64,000 nucleotides of DNA from Flavobacterium nitrogenifigens (GTDB lineage: Bacteria; Bacteroidota; Bacteroidia; Flavobacteriales; Flavobacteriaceae): positions 25,376 to 89,375 of the forward strand of contig NZ_QJRI01000161.1 of assembly GCF_003254565.1 (NCBI RefSeq). Reading direction: 5' to 3'. The notes beneath the pieces are model-generated. The model searched no databases and was not told where the DNA came from. It saw only the letters and a list, made by a program, of their open reading frames with translations. Shown piece by piece: positions 62,223 through 64,000 of this stretch (position 1 is the first letter of the stretch; each line of letters starts with the position of its first letter). A program made the position numbers and the translations under genes.

Positions 62223-63128
62223 ATGAAAATTATTCAAAGTCTGTGGACTAAGCCAATGCTAAATGAAGATAATAAAACTGATAATGGGAGATTTTCAGGT
62301 GGTTGGCTGGAAAGCAAGTATCATTTAATGAGTTGGGCTTTCAGTTGTTTGCAACTCAAAAAATTTTATAAAGAGGTTGAACTCTACACTGATTTAAAAG
62401 GAAAGGAATTACTGATTGATATCTTAGGTTTACCTTATACAAAAGTTCATTTAGTACTGAACAGTATAGATCATTATCATCCAGATTTATGGGCATTGGG
62501 AAAAATTAAAGCGTATAGTTTGCAACAAGAGCCATTCCTTCATATAGATAGTGATATATACATAGGGGAAAGGTTTTCGGATAGTATTGAAAATGCAAAT
62601 TTAATTGTTCAAAATTCAGAAATGGGTTATTCATTCTATAAACCACTGTATGAGGATTTAATAAGAAATAATTTTTTTTTCCCAGAATCATTAATTGAAA
62701 ATAAAAAAAATGAAACTGAAGTAAATGCATATAATGCTGGGATAATTGGAGGGAATAATATCTCTTTTTTTGAGCGTTTTACTTCTGAAGCTTTCAATTT
62801 TGTAAATAGAAACCTAGACAAGTTAGATAGAATAAATATAGGAAGATTTAATACAATCTATGAACAACATTTATTTTATTGTATGTCGCAGTCCGAAAAT
62901 ATTTCTGTAGAATGTTTTATGTCAGTGAAAGATAAGTATAAATTAAACCACGAATTAAAAGGTTTTGAATATTTCAAGAATGCCCCAAATGAGAGGAAAT
63001 ATATCCACCTTTTTGGTGAAGATTGTAAAAAGAGTATAATATACTGTGAGGAACTTTCAAAAAAAATGCATTCTATGTATCCTGATTATTTTGAAAAAAT
63101 TAATGAGATAATGTTGTCGAAAATCTGA
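62223..63128 (+). CDS. DUF6734-like putative glycosyltransferase (301 aa)
   Basis: The 301-aa cytoplasmic protein has FLHIDSDIYIGERF with D109-S-D111, a DxD-type metal/nucleotide-sugar motif, and NAGIIGGNN (from N171), recalling the second conserved block of GT8-like enzymes. The N-terminus MKIIQSLWTKPML and GGWLESKYHLMSWAFSCLQL matches the Bacteroidota DUF6734 type as I recall it. It lies 18 nt after the TPS/TPP gene and is probably cotranscribed, so it may use trehalose or a related sugar. Enzyme activity is inferred. Confidence 0.7.
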   Translation: MKIIQSLWTKPMLNEDNKTDNGRFSGGWLESKYHLMSWAFSCLQLKKFYKEVELYTDLKGKELLIDILGLPYTKVHLVLNSIDHYHPDLWALGKIKAYSLQQEPFLHIDSDIYIGERFSDSIENANLIVQNSEMGYSFYKPLYEDLIRNNFFFPESLIENKKNETEVNAYNAGIIGGNNISFFERFTSEAFNFVNRNLDKLDRINIGRFNTIYEQHLFYCMSQSENISVECFMSVKDKYKLNHELKGFEYFKNAPNERKYIHLFGEDCKKSIIYCEELSKKMHSMYPDYFEKINEIMLSKI

Positions 63129-63217
63129 TAACATATTTACCTCGATTACAAGAAAAGAGAAATACTGTCGCAATTATAAAATTAATATTCGCATTAATAA
63201 TGCATAATTTTTAACAA

Positions 63218-64000
63218 ATGGATAACTCGGATTTAAAATCAACAAGTTTATATACTAACTACTGGAAGAAAAAGATAGTAAATAGAGGTAGGGCTTTAGT
63301 GTTGGATAAGGAACAAAAATGTCTTGCTTCCTTTTCTATCAAAGCCAATGAACTACATTATTTTAATAAACTTACTAATAAAAATAAAATAGCGCAACAT
63401 ACTGTTGTAACGGCAATTTATACCTTTCTACTAAATAAATTAATTCTCGATTTTGATGGTTATCTTATAGCTGGTTCTAATGATAAAAATATACCCTTGT
63501 TATTATCATGTCAATTTGATTTAAAATTATCATTCAAAGAGTACCTGCAAAAAATAAAAGTTGAAATTTTAGAAACTATAAAATATTCAGATTCTAATAA
63601 TGAGGTAGTAGGTAAAAAAATTGGTATAGAAGATTTAAGACTTTTATCTAATTATTCTATTAATATAAATTCTAGTAGCGATATTAATTGTAATGGAATA
63701 TTGGTTGATTTGAAAATAAATGAAGATCAGGATCTTAAAATTCAAGTATATTATTTAGAGGGATTTGTAGATGAAATAATATTAGAATTACTAATCAGGA
63801 ATTTTAATCGTTTTATAGTCGATTTAGAAAATAATATTGAAGTTTGTTTGTCAGAATATGCTTTAGTATCTGAAAAAGAAAGATTACAATTATTAGTAGA
63901 ATTCAATGATACCAAGGTAGATTATCCTGAAGATAAGACCATCATAGATTTATTTGAAGAACAGGTTAGAAAGACACCAAATAATGTAGCTGTTATTTTT
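63218..64000 (+). CDS. NRPS gene, N-terminal part (runs off right edge)
   Basis: An open frame of 261 codons starts at the ATG 63218 (MDNSDLKSTSLYTNYWKKKI) and continues past base 64000. The first ~230 residues look like a shortened condensation-domain half (FSIKANELHYFNKLTNKNKI; VVTAIYTFLLNKLILDF; LVEFNDTKVDYPEDKT), and an adenylation domain begins at KTIIDLFEEQVRKTPNNVAV. It is the intact counterpart of the pseudogene at 55276, with about 85-90% nucleotide identity by eye. The canonical HHxxxD lobe is absent, so it is not a complete condensation domain. Confidence 0.85.
   Translation, partial: MDNSDLKSTSLYTNYWKKKIVNRGRALVLDKEQKCLASFSIKANELHYFNKLTNKNKIAQHTVVTAIYTFLLNKLILDFDGYLIAGSNDKNIPLLLSCQFDLKLSFKEYLQKIKVEILETIKYSDSNNEVVGKKIGIEDLRLLSNYSININSSSDINCNGILVDLKINEDQDLKIQVYYLEGFVDEIILELLIRNFNRFIVDLENNIEVCLSEYALVSEKERLQLLVEFNDTKVDYPEDKTIIDLFEEQVRKTPNNVAVIF

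Noticed and set aside
1..64000. CRISPR arrays, tRNA or rRNA genes, insertion sequences
   Set aside because: No regularly spaced repeats, cloverleaf sequences or transposase frames were found.

Overview
The window reads as chromosome of a Flavobacterium-like member of the Bacteroidota. The DNA is AT-rich, the recognisable promoters carry the Bacteroidota -7 element TAnnTTTG, and there are two SusC/SusD pairs, a FecI/FecR-type sigma/anti-sigma pair and intergenic palindromes of a Bacteroidota type. No rRNA, tRNA, CRISPR array, transposase, integrase, capsid or terminase gene was seen.

Region 1 (1-21.4 kb) is a contractile phage-tail-like locus, best read as a tailocin or tail-only prophage relic. 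It encodes sheath, tube, a tail-terminator-like protein, two tail-assembly-chaperone-like proteins, a baseplate hub, a spike, two paralogous tail fibres (one ending in a pyocin-knob-like segment), small membrane proteins, a very large cell-wall hydrolase with a following lipoprotein, and, running off the left edge, a large protein ending in a zincin (HEFKH) toxin-like domain. An S24 (LexA/CI-type) repressor with intact Ala-Gly, Ser and Lys residues sits in the middle. Six promoters share one architecture: a 9-bp direct repeat (TACTGAAAC)x2 whose 12-bp core lies exactly 42 or 43 nt upstream of a TAnnTTTG/A element. This looks like a private late-promoter system, with a 59-aa HTH-like protein encoded in the locus as one candidate activator. 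Three of these promoters are followed by tiny genes sharing the motif [MI]PKIPD.

Region 2 (21.5-34 kb) holds a MarR-GNAT fusion, then a sigma/anti-sigma/STN-SusC/SusD cascade followed by a secreted GDPD-like plus alkaline phosphatase fusion, suggesting uptake and dephosphorylation of an organic phosphate, and a SAM methyltransferase. Region 3 (34-49.6 kb) is a mannan or high-mannose glycan utilisation locus: LacI regulator, SusC/SusD, a short GH2 beta-mannosidase, two GH92 alpha-mannosidases, a GH125 alpha-1,6-mannosidase and a ROK sugar kinase, with CG-centred candidate operators before lacI and susC.

Region 4 (50.3-64 kb, continuing past the right edge) is an unusual biosynthetic cluster of split NRPS genes: an A-PCP protein, a free-standing condensation protein with a TubC-like docking domain, an A-PCP-C protein, a decayed NRPS fragment with two nonsense codons, and an intact paralogue of that fragment at the right edge. 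They are interleaved with a GT2 glycosyltransferase, a DxD (DUF6734-like) glycosyltransferase candidate and a fused trehalose-6-phosphate synthase/phosphatase. Both adenylation domains give the same glycine-like specificity code, and both genes carry a duplicated upstream leader. The gene set suggests a glycosylated, perhaps trehalose-linked, small peptide; that product is an inference.
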